Positions 1 to 8,847 of a DNA stretch of 64,000 bases are shown piece by piece. Numbering within the stretch: the first letter of the stretch is position 1; every line of letters begins with the position of its first letter. The stretch comes from an uncultured Algibacter sp. (GTDB lineage: Bacteria; Bacteroidota; Bacteroidia; Flavobacteriales; Flavobacteriaceae). Below the pieces are notes generated by a model. That model was not told where the DNA came from, searched no databases, and was given only the letters and a program-made list of their open reading frames with translations. Made by a program: the position numbers and the translations under genes. Location: the NCBI GenBank assembly GCA_937958265.1, contig CALGNX010000001.1:353221-417220 (forward strand). The letters run 5' to 3'.

Positions 1-365
1 ACATCAATCATGGTTTTAATATTATTACCATAAAAACGATATTTAGGAAAATTCTGTGGGTAGTGCAATGGCGCTGGTCGCTCCTCAAAAACCTCCTTAG
101 TTGGTTTCTCGTAAGGTGAGTCCACATCCAACTCAAAATTAGCCATAATAAACAACTGGTCCCACAACTTATGTTGAAAGTCTGGAACATCTCTTAAATG
201 CGGTTGCATATTACCCATAACAGAAATTATAGCCTTAGCTACCTTGTTACGCTCCTCTTTAGTTTCTTGTGTTTTTGCATGATTAATCATTTTTTGCATA
301 TGGCGACCATACTCCGGAATAATTAAATGTTCACGCTCTGTATTGTATTCTAAATTATCTGTCAA
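1..365 (-). CDS. DUF4290 domain protein (3' part outside the window)
   Basis: The minus strand reads TDNLEYNTEREHLIIPEYGR and continues through MINHAKTQ, SVMGNMQPHLRD and LWDQLFIMANF to the window edge, so only the N-terminal ~120 residues are present. This is the Bacteroidota-specific DUF4290 family, whose function is unknown. No ATG exists upstream in frame: an in-frame stop lies a few codons before the TTG at 365, so TTG is the likely start. In other Flavobacteriaceae this gene normally sits beside a DUF493 gene and murA, and DUF493 is indeed the upstream neighbour here. The pair is probably co-transcribed from the promoter before DUF493. Confidence 0.82.
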   Translation of the reverse strand, partial: MTDNLEYNTEREHLIIPEYGRHMQKMINHAKTQETKEERNKVAKAIISVMGNMQPHLRDVPDFQHKLWDQLFIMANFELDVDSPYEKPTKEVFEERPAPLHYPQNFPKYRFYGNNIKTMID

Positions 366-431
366 AATAAGTGTGTAGTGTTAACTGTTGTTGCACGTAG
401 TAAATATGCGCGTGCAAAATACAAAAAATAA

Positions 432-725
432 TTAAAGGCTTATAACACCCTCTACCTTTTCTGCTACTTCTTTATATTTATTAATCACAGCATCAGGGCT
501 TTTCATTTTTACATGAATAGATACGCTTGTATATTTACCTTTTTTAGATGGTATATTTTTAATAACAGCACCTAAATGATTAAAAATATTGGCTATCTTC
601 TCAATCTTATCCTTATCTGTAAGTACAATAAATTTATACAAATATTGCGTTGGCCAAAGTGCCGTATCTTCTAATTGCGATTTTAATTTCTTATAAAATT
701 CTTCAGGGTTTGGAGGTGTGCTCAT
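432..725 (-). CDS. DUF493 family protein (YbeD-like ACT-type fold)
   Basis: This 97-residue protein has the family pattern: a central FIVLTDKDK strand, then VIKNIPSKKGKYTSVSIHV, then a helix ending the domain. DUF493/YbeD proteins are small ferredoxin-like (ACT-like) folds thought to be allosteric or regulatory, and the precise role in Bacteroidota is not established. Length is normal for the family. A TATATTTG -7 element on the minus strand (745-752), with TTT 19 nt upstream, lies about 20 nt before the ATG and supports this start. It is followed by the DUF4290 gene on the same strand, a conserved flavobacterial pairing. Confidence 0.88.
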   Translation of the reverse strand: MSTPPNPEEFYKKLKSQLEDTALWPTQYLYKFIVLTDKDKIEKIANIFNHLGAVIKNIPSKKGKYTSVSIHVKMKSPDAVINKYKEVAEKVEGVISL

Positions 726-744
726 AGTACTATAAAATTAAGTA

Positions 745-774
745 CAAATATACATTAGCCTAACATATTTTAAA
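745..774 (-). promoter_or_regulatory. Promoter of the DUF493-DUF4290 unit
   Basis: The minus strand carries TATATTTG (complement of 745-752), matching the Bacteroidota -7 consensus TAnnTTTG, with TTT (772-774) 19 nt upstream in place of the usual TTG. It sits about 20 nt before the DUF493 ATG. Confidence 0.5.
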
Positions 775-814
775 ACAATTAAAAGATATAAAAGCCTAAA
801 TAAATAAAATTTGG

Positions 815-905
815 GTGCTACCCACAAGGGGTCGGGCTTTACGTTGCAAGTCCGCGCACCTCCTAAAAAGTCGGGCTGTGGGCTTTCCTCTACAATCCCT
901 AGCAC
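815..905 (-). repeat. Dispersed structured repeat, copy 1
   Basis: Read on the minus strand this 91-bp element begins GTGCTAGGGATTG, contains GACTTTTTAGGAGG, ends AAAGCCCGACCCC and closes with TAGCAC. The outer 6 bp (GTGCTA/TAGCAC) pair with each other. Two other copies at 11128 and 49153 share the internal GGGATTG and AAAGCCCGACCC blocks but have different, still complementary ends. The copies lie in intergenic DNA, so the element is an intergenic structured repeat of unknown function. Confidence 0.75.
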
Positions 906-1232
906 AAAAACGCATATAGTACAATGGAACAATAAATTTTAAACCTATTTGCCGTTTGCTTACTAAAGTTATTTTATTAAAACGAACAATACGCATGCTA
1001 CTTTTTAGTTTTCAATTTTACTAGTTGTAACGCTTAATTCAAAAAGCCATATAAATAAGTACACTTTTAACCTTACAAAAGCTTAATACGTGTTTAATTT
1101 ATATGTGTTTCGGTAAAATTATCAATTCGAAAAATAACGGTTTACGCAGCGCATAAATTTTAGTTTCATACTAATAAAAAATAAAGCGAATTAGTACGTT
1201 ACCTGCAAGCTGAAAAAAAAAGCCCACCGCAC
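906..1232. other. Intergenic stretch without a recognisable gene
   Basis: AT-rich sequence between the DUF493 block and the restriction operon. Short open frames here show no domain or composition typical of a gene. It ends in the hairpin at 1233-1285. Confidence 0.6.
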
Positions 1233-1285
1233 GGGAAAGCTCTTTTCATTTTGTTCGTAACTCTCAAAATAAAAAGAGCTTTCCC
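1233..1285. repeat. Long hairpin at the left edge of the RM island
   Basis: Near-perfect inverted repeat with about 21-nt arms: GGGAAAGCTCTTTT plus CATTTTG on the left and CAAAATA plus AAAAGAGCTTTCCC on the right, around a loop of about 11 nt. It is followed by a run of CCA triplets (about 1290-1307). The right arm matches sequence after hsdR (about 7937-7958; 18 of 22 positions, with AAAAGAGCTTTC identical), so similar sequence borders both sides of the restriction operon. Confidence 0.7.
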
Positions 1286-1392
1286 TTCCCCCACCACCAC
1301 CACCACCCACACCTTATAATCATTTTAATACTCATTTAGTGAGATGCTGAAAAAATGTTCTTACATTAGTGGACTGAATTAAAATTCAAAAA

Positions 1393-1593
1393 ATGAACCG
1401 AATAAAAGAGGTTTTAGAACAAAAAGGAATTAAACAAATCTGGTTAGCTGAAAAGTTAGAGAAGAGTTACAATATGGTAAACTCTTATGCTCAAAACAGA
1501 CGACAACCAAGTTTAGAAGACTTGTACAAAATTGCAGAAATTCTAGACGTAGACGTAAAAGAATTAATCATATCAAACAAAGAGAATAACTAG
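1393..1593 (+). CDS. Small XRE-family HTH regulator of the RM operon
   Basis: This 66-residue protein is essentially one Cro/C1-type helix-turn-helix: IKQIWLAEKLEKSYNMVNSY forms the first helices and QPSLEDLYKIAEIL the last. Such small XRE proteins at the head of restriction operons are usually autoregulators that time methylase and nuclease expression. Here the gene lies 1 nt upstream of hsdM on the same strand, so control of the hsd operon is the simplest reading, but that is inference. Length is normal for a single-domain controller protein and there is no second domain. Confidence 0.85.
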   Translation: MNRIKEVLEQKGIKQIWLAEKLEKSYNMVNSYAQNRRQPSLEDLYKIAEILDVDVKELIISNKENN

Positions 1594-1594
1594 A

Positions 1595-3691
1595 ATGATA
1601 CATAAAAGCAGATTAGAAAACCTAACTAACGAAGTTTGGAAAGGTGCAATTAAATTAAGAGGAAAATTTAAAGCAAAAGATTACCCTTCGGTTATTCTAC
1701 CAATGATTATGATTCGTAGAATTGAATGTGTGCTTGAAGAAAACAGAGCTAAGTATAAATCCATAGTTATTAAAAAAGACGATTCCTTTAGTGACGCAAA
1801 CATAAAAACTCTGTACGAACAAGATACAGATAAAGGAAAGTCGAAAGAAGAAACCTTAAATAAAAGAATTAAAATTCAAGAAAAAAGCGGAGACTTCTAC
1901 AATACGACCAATTGGACACTTAAAAGCATTCTTGCCGACAGTAGCACTTTAGTAGAAAGTAATTTCCGTAGTTTTTTAAATGGTTTTAGCGAAAATATAG
2001 AAGAAATTGTAGACAAATTTGAATATCGTCAAATGGTTACCAAAATGGTAAAAGAGAAACGTTTGTCTCAAATTATCAAATTGGTAGCCGAAGAAGATTT
2101 TAGCCCAACACGATTATCGAATATTGAAATGGGTTATGTGTACGAAAACCTGTTGCAACGTTTCTCGCAAGATGATGCCAAAGATACAGGTGAGCACTTT
2201 ACACCTAGAGAAATCATTAGAATAATGGTTGACTTGATGGAAATTGACTTTGACCCAGAAACGGCAACAAAAGCAATTTCTTTATACGACCCAGCTTGTG
2301 GAACTGGTGGAATGCTTTCTATTGCAAAAGAACATTTAATTGACCAAGCCAAAACGCCCAAAGGTATTGCAAATACTGAGGATTTAATTTTGCTTAACGG
2401 TCAAGAAATGTTAGCTCAAAACTATGCGGTTTGTAAAGCAGATATGTTAATTAAAGGTGAAACTAAAGCGAATATTACGCATGGAAACTCTTTAATTCCA
2501 CACATAGAAAGTATTCAAGATGATGGTGACCAACACGCAGGAAAACGTTTTGACTATATGATTTCCAATCCGCCTTTTGGTGTAGATTGGAGTGATTACA
2601 AAACTCACGTAGAAAAACTAATTGGTAGCAGATATCAGCCTGGTGCAACAGAATCAAGTAAAAAAGGTGTATTTACAGTTACGCCAACGAATGATGGTGC
2701 CTTACTTTTTCTACTAACTATGTTAGAAAAAATGAAACCAAAAAGCAAAGGCGGTTCTAAAATTGCCATTTTGTTTAATGGTTCTCCGCTTAGTAATGGA
2801 GATGCAACCCAAAGTGAAAGCGAAATGAGACGTCATATTTTAGAAAACGACTTGTTAGATTCTATTGTAATGATGCCAGACCAAATGTTTTACAACACAG
2901 GTATTTACACCTACATTTGGATTTTAAACAACAACAAACCAAAACACAAAGAGGAAACGGTATTGATTATTAATGGGCGTAATCAGTTTGAAAAAGAACC
3001 AAAATCTTTTGGTAACAAGCGTAACCAAATAACAGATACCAACCGCAAATGGATTAACGACCAATTTGCCAATTGGAAAGCTAACGAAGATTGCAAAAAA
3101 TTCCATACCACAGACTTTGCTTTTCATAAGGTGAAAGTAACGTTTTGGCAAGAAGATGAGAATGGCGAACCAATGTGGATTACCGAAGATTGGACAAAAC
3201 AAATCAATAACGCCAATATGAAAAAGGAGTTTGATTTGTATGGCGATTTTATGGTAAACTTAAAAGTAAACGAACTAGAATTTGAAATACATTATGATGG
3301 CGAAACCGCTTTTGAAACTTTAGTTGCCAACTTGCTTAAAGAAAAAGTAGCAGAACTAAAAAATGAAAAACTAAACGATATTAAAAAATGGTTTAAAAAC
3401 CAAGATAAAACCGCTACGTTTCACCACAGGCACTATATAGTAGATAACGAGTACATACCTTTTGATAGAACAGCCGAAGACAAAGAAGCCTATATAAACG
3501 CTTTTCTAGCCAAAGAAATAGATTACCAAATAATTGATTGGAACGAGTACAAAGAGCTAGGTTACGAAATACTGCCAAACAAGTATTTTTATAAATACCA
3601 AGAGCCTGAAAGTAGTGATATACTGATAGACCAATTTTGGACACTTGAAGAAGAGGCTACCAATTTACTAAACGAAATAAAAGCTTTATAA
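1595..3691 (+). CDS. hsdM: Type I restriction-modification DNA methyltransferase subunit M
   Basis: This is the N6-adenine methylase subunit, which with HsdS marks host DNA and with HsdR forms the restriction complex. The N-terminal HsdM helical domain occupies roughly residues 5-160. HFTPREI at about 201, SAM-binding motif I DPACGTGG at 232-239 and catalytic motif IV NPPF at 325-328 are intact. The 698-residue length includes a C-terminal extension of about 180 residues beyond the core, as in several Bacteroidota HsdM. It starts 1 nt after the HTH gene stop and is followed 1 nt later by hsdS, so it is the second gene of a tight operon. Confidence 0.96.
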   Translation: MIHKSRLENLTNEVWKGAIKLRGKFKAKDYPSVILPMIMIRRIECVLEENRAKYKSIVIKKDDSFSDANIKTLYEQDTDKGKSKEETLNKRIKIQEKSGDFYNTTNWTLKSILADSSTLVESNFRSFLNGFSENIEEIVDKFEYRQMVTKMVKEKRLSQIIKLVAEEDFSPTRLSNIEMGYVYENLLQRFSQDDAKDTGEHFTPREIIRIMVDLMEIDFDPETATKAISLYDPACGTGGMLSIAKEHLIDQAKTPKGIANTEDLILLNGQEMLAQNYAVCKADMLIKGETKANITHGNSLIPHIESIQDDGDQHAGKRFDYMISNPPFGVDWSDYKTHVEKLIGSRYQPGATESSKKGVFTVTPTNDGALLFLLTMLEKMKPKSKGGSKIAILFNGSPLSNGDATQSESEMRRHILENDLLDSIVMMPDQMFYNTGIYTYIWILNNNKPKHKEETVLIINGRNQFEKEPKSFGNKRNQITDTNRKWINDQFANWKANEDCKKFHTTDFAFHKVKVTFWQEDENGEPMWITEDWTKQINNANMKKEFDLYGDFMVNLKVNELEFEIHYDGETAFETLVANLLKEKVAELKNEKLNDIKKWFKNQDKTATFHHRHYIVDNEYIPFDRTAEDKEAYINAFLAKEIDYQIIDWNEYKELGYEILPNKYFYKYQEPESSDILIDQFWTLEEEATNLLNEIKAL

Positions 3692-3692
3692 G

Positions 3693-4955
3693 ATGAAAAA
3701 ATACACTTATAAAGAGAGCGAAGTTGAATGGTTAGGTGAAATTCCTGAACATTGGGAAACTAAAAGGCTATTTAATATATGCGATTTTATTAGAGGAAAT
3801 TCTGGCTTTGAGAAAAATGATTTACTATCAGAAGGGAAATATGTGGCTTTACAATATGGTAAAACATATAAAGTAGAAGAAGTTAATGAGGAATTTCAGT
3901 ATTACGTAAATGAAAAATTTTATAAAAGTTCTCAAATAGTAAATTATGGAGATGTAATATTTGTTTCAACTTCAGAAACAATGGAAGATTTAGGTCATTC
4001 CGTTTTTTACAATAGAAATGATATTGGCTTAATAGGTGGTGAACAAATTTTATTAAAACCTAACAAGAATATTTTAGACGGTAAATATTTATTTTACGCT
4101 TCAAAAGTCTTCGGTAGTGGACTAAATAAGTTTGCTACTGGCATAAAGGTTTTCAGGTTTGATGTATATGATTTAAAAACAATTTACATCAGCCTTCCTA
4201 AACCAAAAGAACAAAAAGCCATAGCCGAGTATTTAGACAAAGCCACCGCTAGAATAGACCGCATTATTGCTATTAAAAAAGAGCAGTTGGTGAGTATCGA
4301 AGAAACATATATTTCTCTTCGACATAAATTAATAACCCAAGGGAAAAATCATACAGAATTTGTTAGTTATGATGATGATTTTTTAAAGAAGGTTCCAAAA
4401 AGTTGGAAAAAATGGAAATTAAGATATTTATTAAAATTGAAAAATGGTAAACTAATCAAAAACGATGAATTAGTTGATGATGGCGAATTTCCTGTTTATG
4501 GTGGAAATGGGATTATGGCTCATACTGATAAATATAATTATGAAAATGAATTAATTATACTCGGAAGAGTTGGTGCTAAATGTGGAAATGTACACTATAC
4601 AAATCAAAAAATATGGGTTAGTGATAACGCAATAGCTGTTAGGTCTTCAATTAACTATGGTTACACATATCATTTACTAAATGTTCTTAAGCTAAATAGG
4701 TTGGCAAGTGAAACTGCACAACCGCTTTTAGTAGGTAATAATGTCAAGAAATTATATGTTGCTATTCCTACAGTTAAGGAACAAGAAGAGATTGTAGAAT
4801 ATTTAGACAATTACACAGAAAAACTTGAGAAAACCAAAGCAAACTTAAAATCCCAAATCGAAACGCTACAAGCCTATCGTAAAAATTTAATTCACGAATG
4901 TGTTACAGGTAAAAAGCAAGTAACGTCTGCCATAAAAAATCAAGTCTATGCCTAG
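3693..4955 (+). CDS. hsdS: Type I restriction-modification specificity subunit S
   Basis: HsdS chooses the split recognition sequence. The protein opens with YKESEVEWLGEIPEHWETKR, the usual start of target recognition domain 1 (about residues 8-165). Conserved spacer helix 1 follows (PKPKEQKAIAEYLDKATARI, about 170-215), then domain 2 (about 225-365), then the second spacer helix beginning PTVKEQEEIVEYL. Both half-subunits are present at normal length (420 residues), so the subunit looks functional. The recognition sequence cannot be deduced by eye. Its end overlaps the start of hsdR by 8 nt, suggesting translational coupling. Confidence 0.95.
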   Translation: MKKYTYKESEVEWLGEIPEHWETKRLFNICDFIRGNSGFEKNDLLSEGKYVALQYGKTYKVEEVNEEFQYYVNEKFYKSSQIVNYGDVIFVSTSETMEDLGHSVFYNRNDIGLIGGEQILLKPNKNILDGKYLFYASKVFGSGLNKFATGIKVFRFDVYDLKTIYISLPKPKEQKAIAEYLDKATARIDRIIAIKKEQLVSIEETYISLRHKLITQGKNHTEFVSYDDDFLKKVPKSWKKWKLRYLLKLKNGKLIKNDELVDDGEFPVYGGNGIMAHTDKYNYENELIILGRVGAKCGNVHYTNQKIWVSDNAIAVRSSINYGYTYHLLNVLKLNRLASETAQPLLVGNNVKKLYVAIPTVKEQEEIVEYLDNYTEKLEKTKANLKSQIETLQAYRKNLIHECVTGKKQVTSAIKNQVYA

Positions 4956-7893
4956 CAATAAAGAAACGCTTTTTCAAGACCATTTGTGTGCTTTTTTAAG
5001 TACAGAACACAAGTATGAAACATTTGAAGCTTCAAGCCTTACCAATGCCAATCATATTATAGAAAAAGACCTTATTGCTTTTATAAAAAACACACAAGAA
5101 AATAAGTACCAAGAACTACAAGAAAATTTTGGCACAGATGCAGACCGAGAAATTATAAAAGCTTTAGAACTAACGCTATTTAAAAAAGAATTATGGTTAG
5201 TAATGCGTGAAGGTTTAACTGTAAAAGGAACAAAGGTACTTTTATACGCTCAAAAACCAAGGTCTGCAACCAATACAGCACAAGCAGAAAACTACGCTAA
5301 AAACACGTTTACTTATAAAAAAGAATACTACTACAACCCAAACAATCAAGAGCGAATAGATATTGCTATTTGGTTAAACGGTTTACCAATTATTGTTTTA
5401 GAACTAAAGCACGAAGACGAAGGACAAGATGTAAATGATGCCATTTTTGAGAGTTTTTTGAAACGAGATTTAAAAAATCCAATCTACAAAAATCCGTTTT
5501 TGTATGTGGCATTAAGCAATACAGAAGCCAAAATTGCTACCAATCCAAATTCAGAAAAGAACTTTAGATGGTTTAACGCTAGTTTGCAAAACAAAGCAGA
5601 AACTAAAGGCGAATATCCTGTAGAACACGTTTACAGATATGCTTTATCTCCAGAAAATATTTGTCATTATTTAGAACATTATTTGGTATTTGTACCAGCC
5701 AAACAAAAAGAAGTAGATGGCGAATGGCAAACGACTTCTTCGTTTACTATTTTTCCACGTTACCACCAATTTAGAGCCAGTAAAAGTTTAGCAGAAGATG
5801 TACAACAGTTTGCAGAAAACAAACAGGTATTAGGGAAAAAATATTTAATAAATCATTCCGCAGGAGCAGGAAAAACCTTAACCATAGCGTGGATGGCAGA
5901 CCGTTTGGATAGTTTGTACACCAGTAATGGAAAAAAAGTATTTGATAATATTATTATCCTAACCGATAGAAATGCTTTAGACAAAAACGTAAAAGACGAT
6001 TTAGAAATGTTTACCCATTTGGGTACAAAAATAAACTTTGCTAAAAGGTCTAAAAACCTAGCAGAATATCTAGAAAAAGACAGAGATATTATTGTTACAA
6101 CCATTCATAAGTTTGCTCACATTCAAGAAAAATTAGAGAATGATAAAAGTCTTAAAAACAGAAATGTAGCATTTTTAATAGATGAAGCACACCGTTCGCA
6201 AGATGGTAAAATGGCATTAACAATGCGTAAGTTCTTTAATGATGAAGAAGCAGAAGCTTCCGAAACAGACGAAGATGAAACTCTAAAAGAATTACAAAAA
6301 CTAAACATAAGCAATCAAGTATTTGTAGCGTTCACAGCTACCACAACACCAAAAACAGTTTCATTCTTTGGAGAACCTTTTGATGTGTATAGTGAAGAAG
6401 AAGCCATTGCAGAAGGTTATATTTTAGATGTAGCTCATAATATTATTTCTTACGAAACTTTATACAATTTAAAGCTAAAAGAAGCTATTCCCGAAAAAGA
6501 CTTTCCAATAGGAATAGTAAGCAAACTACTAAAAAATATCGCTTACGAAGATGATGCTATTATTCAATACAAAGCAGAAGTAATAGTAAAACTGTTTGAA
6601 GAAAAAGTAGTTCCAAGTATTCAGGGACAAGGAAAAGCAATGGTAGTTACTTCTTCTCGTATTGCAGGGTTAAAATATTTTAATACACTAAAAACCATTT
6701 TAGAAGACAAAGAATCTGAATGGAAAGTATTGTATGCGTTTAGTGATTTTACACACCCAATTACAAACGAGAAAGTAGAAGAAAATACCGTAAATCAACT
6801 AAACGGAAAATTAATAGAAGATGTATTTGCAGAAGAAGGCAATAGAATTTTAGTAGTTGCTAATAAATTTCAAACAGGTTTTGACCAACCTTTATTATCT
6901 ACAATGTTTTTAGATAAATCTATAAACGGAGTAAATGCGATACAAACTGTTTCACGTTTAAACCGAAAGCATAAAGACAAAGAACAGGAAGATATTTTGG
7001 TGGTAGATTTTACCAATAACGCTCAAAATATATTTGATGCTTTTAACAAACACAGAAAAGGAAGTCCATACAAAGACAAGCAACCTGAAAAACAAGTCTT
7101 AGTAGACTTGTTTGAAGAAATTGTAAATCTTAATGTGTTTACCGAAGAAGAAATAGAACTTTATGTAAATGCTTTTATTGATGCCGAACTAGAAGCTAGA
7201 GAAAGAGACTCAACTGCTGATGCTATTTTAAGTAATCTAAACCAAGATTACAGAACAATTTTCAAAAAGAAACTTCCAGAATTAGAAGCACAAAAAAGCT
7301 ATGTTTCTTTATTAAGAAGATACACCAAGCTATATTATTTTATCGCGCAGTTTTTTGACTTAACACCAGAACTAAACGAGTTTATTGTATTTGCAGAAGT
7401 AATGGGTGATACTTTAATCAAAAAAGGAAAAGCTTCTGAAATGAAAGAGTTTCTAAAGAAAGTTGAACTAAGCAAAGGAGCTGTAAAATTTACTGGAACT
7501 AAAACCAATCTTACTGTAGTAGGAAAACCGAAAAAGAAAACTGGACTTAAAATAGGAAAAGGTGGACACGAAATACCAAGAACAACTATTGAATCTGCAA
7601 TAAAAGATATTCAAGAAAAATTTCAAATAAGCGAAGAAGATGCAATTTTGATAAAAGAAATAGTAGAAGAAGTATCTGAAACGACAAATACAAAAGAAAC
7701 AGTAATTGCGAATAAAAACAATCAAGTTTATTTAAAAACAAGTGCTGAACCAAGAGTACAATCGGAAGTAAAAGACGAATATATAAAACGAGATTTGTGG
7801 GACAAATTGGACGACCCAATGTATGTACAGAAAGGTGGAATTATAAGTTTAATTGGAAAAACAGTAATACAGAATTTAATACAAGCTGGATAA
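4948..7893 (+). CDS. hsdR: Type I restriction endonuclease subunit R
   Basis: HsdR is the translocase and nuclease of the complex. The N-terminal PD-(D/E)xK nuclease is visible as RIDIAIWLNG with D138 and LELKH with E152 and K154. The helicase motor follows, with Walker A SAGAGKT at 304-310 and DEAH at 412-415. Motif VI, QTVSRLNR, lies near residue 670 after GFDQPLL. The remaining C-terminal part (to 981) is helical and charged and would contact the methylase. All signature residues are present, so the enzyme is probably active. The stop codon abuts a repeat sequence (AGCCAACGC) also found at the end of jetD. Confidence 0.96.
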   Translation: MPSNKETLFQDHLCAFLSTEHKYETFEASSLTNANHIIEKDLIAFIKNTQENKYQELQENFGTDADREIIKALELTLFKKELWLVMREGLTVKGTKVLLYAQKPRSATNTAQAENYAKNTFTYKKEYYYNPNNQERIDIAIWLNGLPIIVLELKHEDEGQDVNDAIFESFLKRDLKNPIYKNPFLYVALSNTEAKIATNPNSEKNFRWFNASLQNKAETKGEYPVEHVYRYALSPENICHYLEHYLVFVPAKQKEVDGEWQTTSSFTIFPRYHQFRASKSLAEDVQQFAENKQVLGKKYLINHSAGAGKTLTIAWMADRLDSLYTSNGKKVFDNIIILTDRNALDKNVKDDLEMFTHLGTKINFAKRSKNLAEYLEKDRDIIVTTIHKFAHIQEKLENDKSLKNRNVAFLIDEAHRSQDGKMALTMRKFFNDEEAEASETDEDETLKELQKLNISNQVFVAFTATTTPKTVSFFGEPFDVYSEEEAIAEGYILDVAHNIISYETLYNLKLKEAIPEKDFPIGIVSKLLKNIAYEDDAIIQYKAEVIVKLFEEKVVPSIQGQGKAMVVTSSRIAGLKYFNTLKTILEDKESEWKVLYAFSDFTHPITNEKVEENTVNQLNGKLIEDVFAEEGNRILVVANKFQTGFDQPLLSTMFLDKSINGVNAIQTVSRLNRKHKDKEQEDILVVDFTNNAQNIFDAFNKHRKGSPYKDKQPEKQVLVDLFEEIVNLNVFTEEEIELYVNAFIDAELEARERDSTADAILSNLNQDYRTIFKKKLPELEAQKSYVSLLRRYTKLYYFIAQFFDLTPELNEFIVFAEVMGDTLIKKGKASEMKEFLKKVELSKGAVKFTGTKTNLTVVGKPKKKTGLKIGKGGHEIPRTTIESAIKDIQEKFQISEEDAILIKEIVEEVSETTNTKETVIANKNNQVYLKTSAEPRVQSEVKDEYIKRDLWDKLDDPMYVQKGGIISLIGKTVIQNLIQAG

Positions 7894-7960
7894 AGCCAAC
7901 GCAAGTTCAAGCACATTTAAAGTTTGCTGGTGCCTCACAAATTTAAAAGAGCTTTCACGC
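7894..7960 (+). repeat. 3'-flank motif shared with the Wadjet-like operon
   Basis: Directly after the hsdR stop the sequence reads AGCCAACGCAAG, then CAAGCACATTTAAAGTTTGC. The 3' end of jetD (59661) carries AGCCAACGCTAA, then CCATACACATTTACAGTCGC, the same block with small changes. A second fragment here, CCAACGCTAGC (about 7960), and an AAAAGAGCTTTC block matching the left edge of the RM island lie just downstream. Confidence 0.6.
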
Positions 7961-7996
7961 CAACGCTAGCAAGTTTGCGGAAAGAAAAGCCAGCAG

Positions 7997-8183
7997 GTAA
8001 CAATGTATATAAAAATAGGGCGATTATTGCTAAATCGAAAGTTTGTGTTTGTTTACAAAGTCCGCCACATTTTTAATTTGTATTTTAGAAAAAAGGTAAA
8101 AATAAAACAAAAAATATGGCTCAGTATAAATCCAAAAGTAAGTGCTTATCAACTGCCCTACTTTTCATATACTAACCGCTAAC
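7997..8183. repeat. attC-like imperfect palindrome 1
   Basis: About 187 bp. The left arm AACAATGTATATAAAAATAG plus GGC pairs with the right arm GCCCTACTTTTCATATAC, and the right end is CTAACCGCTAAC. The middle contains GTTTGTTTACAAAGTCCGCC, nearly repeated in element 2 (60428-60623: GTTTATTTACAAAGTCTGCC). The two elements share order, arms and the GTGCTTATC...CTGCCCTAC block. Long imperfect palindromes with short terminal motifs are the form of integron attC sites, but whether recombination occurs here is unknown. Confidence 0.65.
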
Positions 8184-8306
8184 ATTAAAAACGAAATTAG
8201 TTTATCTTAAAGTATACAAAAAAAACAAAATGCTTTTACAATAGTTGGACATCTACTTTTTTTTACGCCCTAAAATACCGAATTTTACACAAAAAACAAG
8301 TTAGTT

Positions 8307-8846
8307 GTGAGCGCAAAAAAAATAGTAATTACCGGAGGACCAGGTACAGGAAAATCAACACTAATACAAAATCTTATTACAAAAGGCCACATATGCCTAG
8401 AGGAAATTTCGCGTGAGGTTATTTTAAATGCTAAAAAGGAAGGAATCGATCAATTATTTTTAACAAATCCTTTACTATTTAGCGAGCTCATTCTAAAAGG
8501 TAGGCAACAACAGTTTATAGCAGCAGATGCCTATAAAGATACACCTGTTTTTTTTGATAGAGGCGTACACGATGTACTAGCATACATGGAATATATTGGC
8601 GATAACTACCCAGAAAATTTTGTAGAAGCTTGTAAAAATTCTTCTTATAATTTTGTATTTATTTTAAAACCATGGGAAGCTATTTACACCAGCGATAACG
8701 AACGTTACGAAAGTTTTGAGCAAGCTCTTAAAATACACGATCACTTGGTTAAAACCTACAGCGCATATAATTACAATTTAGTAGACGTTCCTTTTGGAAC
8801 AGTAGAAGAACGCACAAATTTTATTTTAAAAACACTAAGCCTTTAA
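8307..8846 (+). CDS. AAA-family ATPase (AAA_28 type)
   Basis: This 179-residue P-loop protein has Walker A GGPGTGKST at residues 10-18, followed by an ICLEEISREVI segment and FFDRGVHDVLAYMEY in the middle, the pattern of the AAA_28 group of small nucleoside-kinase-like ATPases. Substrate and role are not established for the family. It begins with GTG at 8307; no ATG lies close by in frame. It ends 1 nt before the recQ start, so the two are co-transcribed. In related genomes it belongs to the conserved block on this side of the inserted restriction island. Confidence 0.85.
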   Translation: MSAKKIVITGGPGTGKSTLIQNLITKGHICLEEISREVILNAKKEGIDQLFLTNPLLFSELILKGRQQQFIAADAYKDTPVFFDRGVHDVLAYMEYIGDNYPENFVEACKNSSYNFVFILKPWEAIYTSDNERYESFEQALKIHDHLVKTYSAYNYNLVDVPFGTVEERTNFILKTLSL

Positions 8847-8847
8847 T

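Noticed and set aside
738..996. Two short minus-strand frames before the RM operon
   Set aside because: They overlap the structured repeat and translate to C/R/F-rich sequence without any family features.
1290..1307. CCA triplet run considered as a CRISPR-like or microsatellite feature
   Set aside because: It is a single short run with no spacers or repeated unit longer than three bases.
7997..8183. Considered as a CRISPR repeat or a transcription terminator
   Set aside because: No spacer-repeat periodicity, and the arms are about 130 bp apart without a T run; a cassette-type palindrome fits better.
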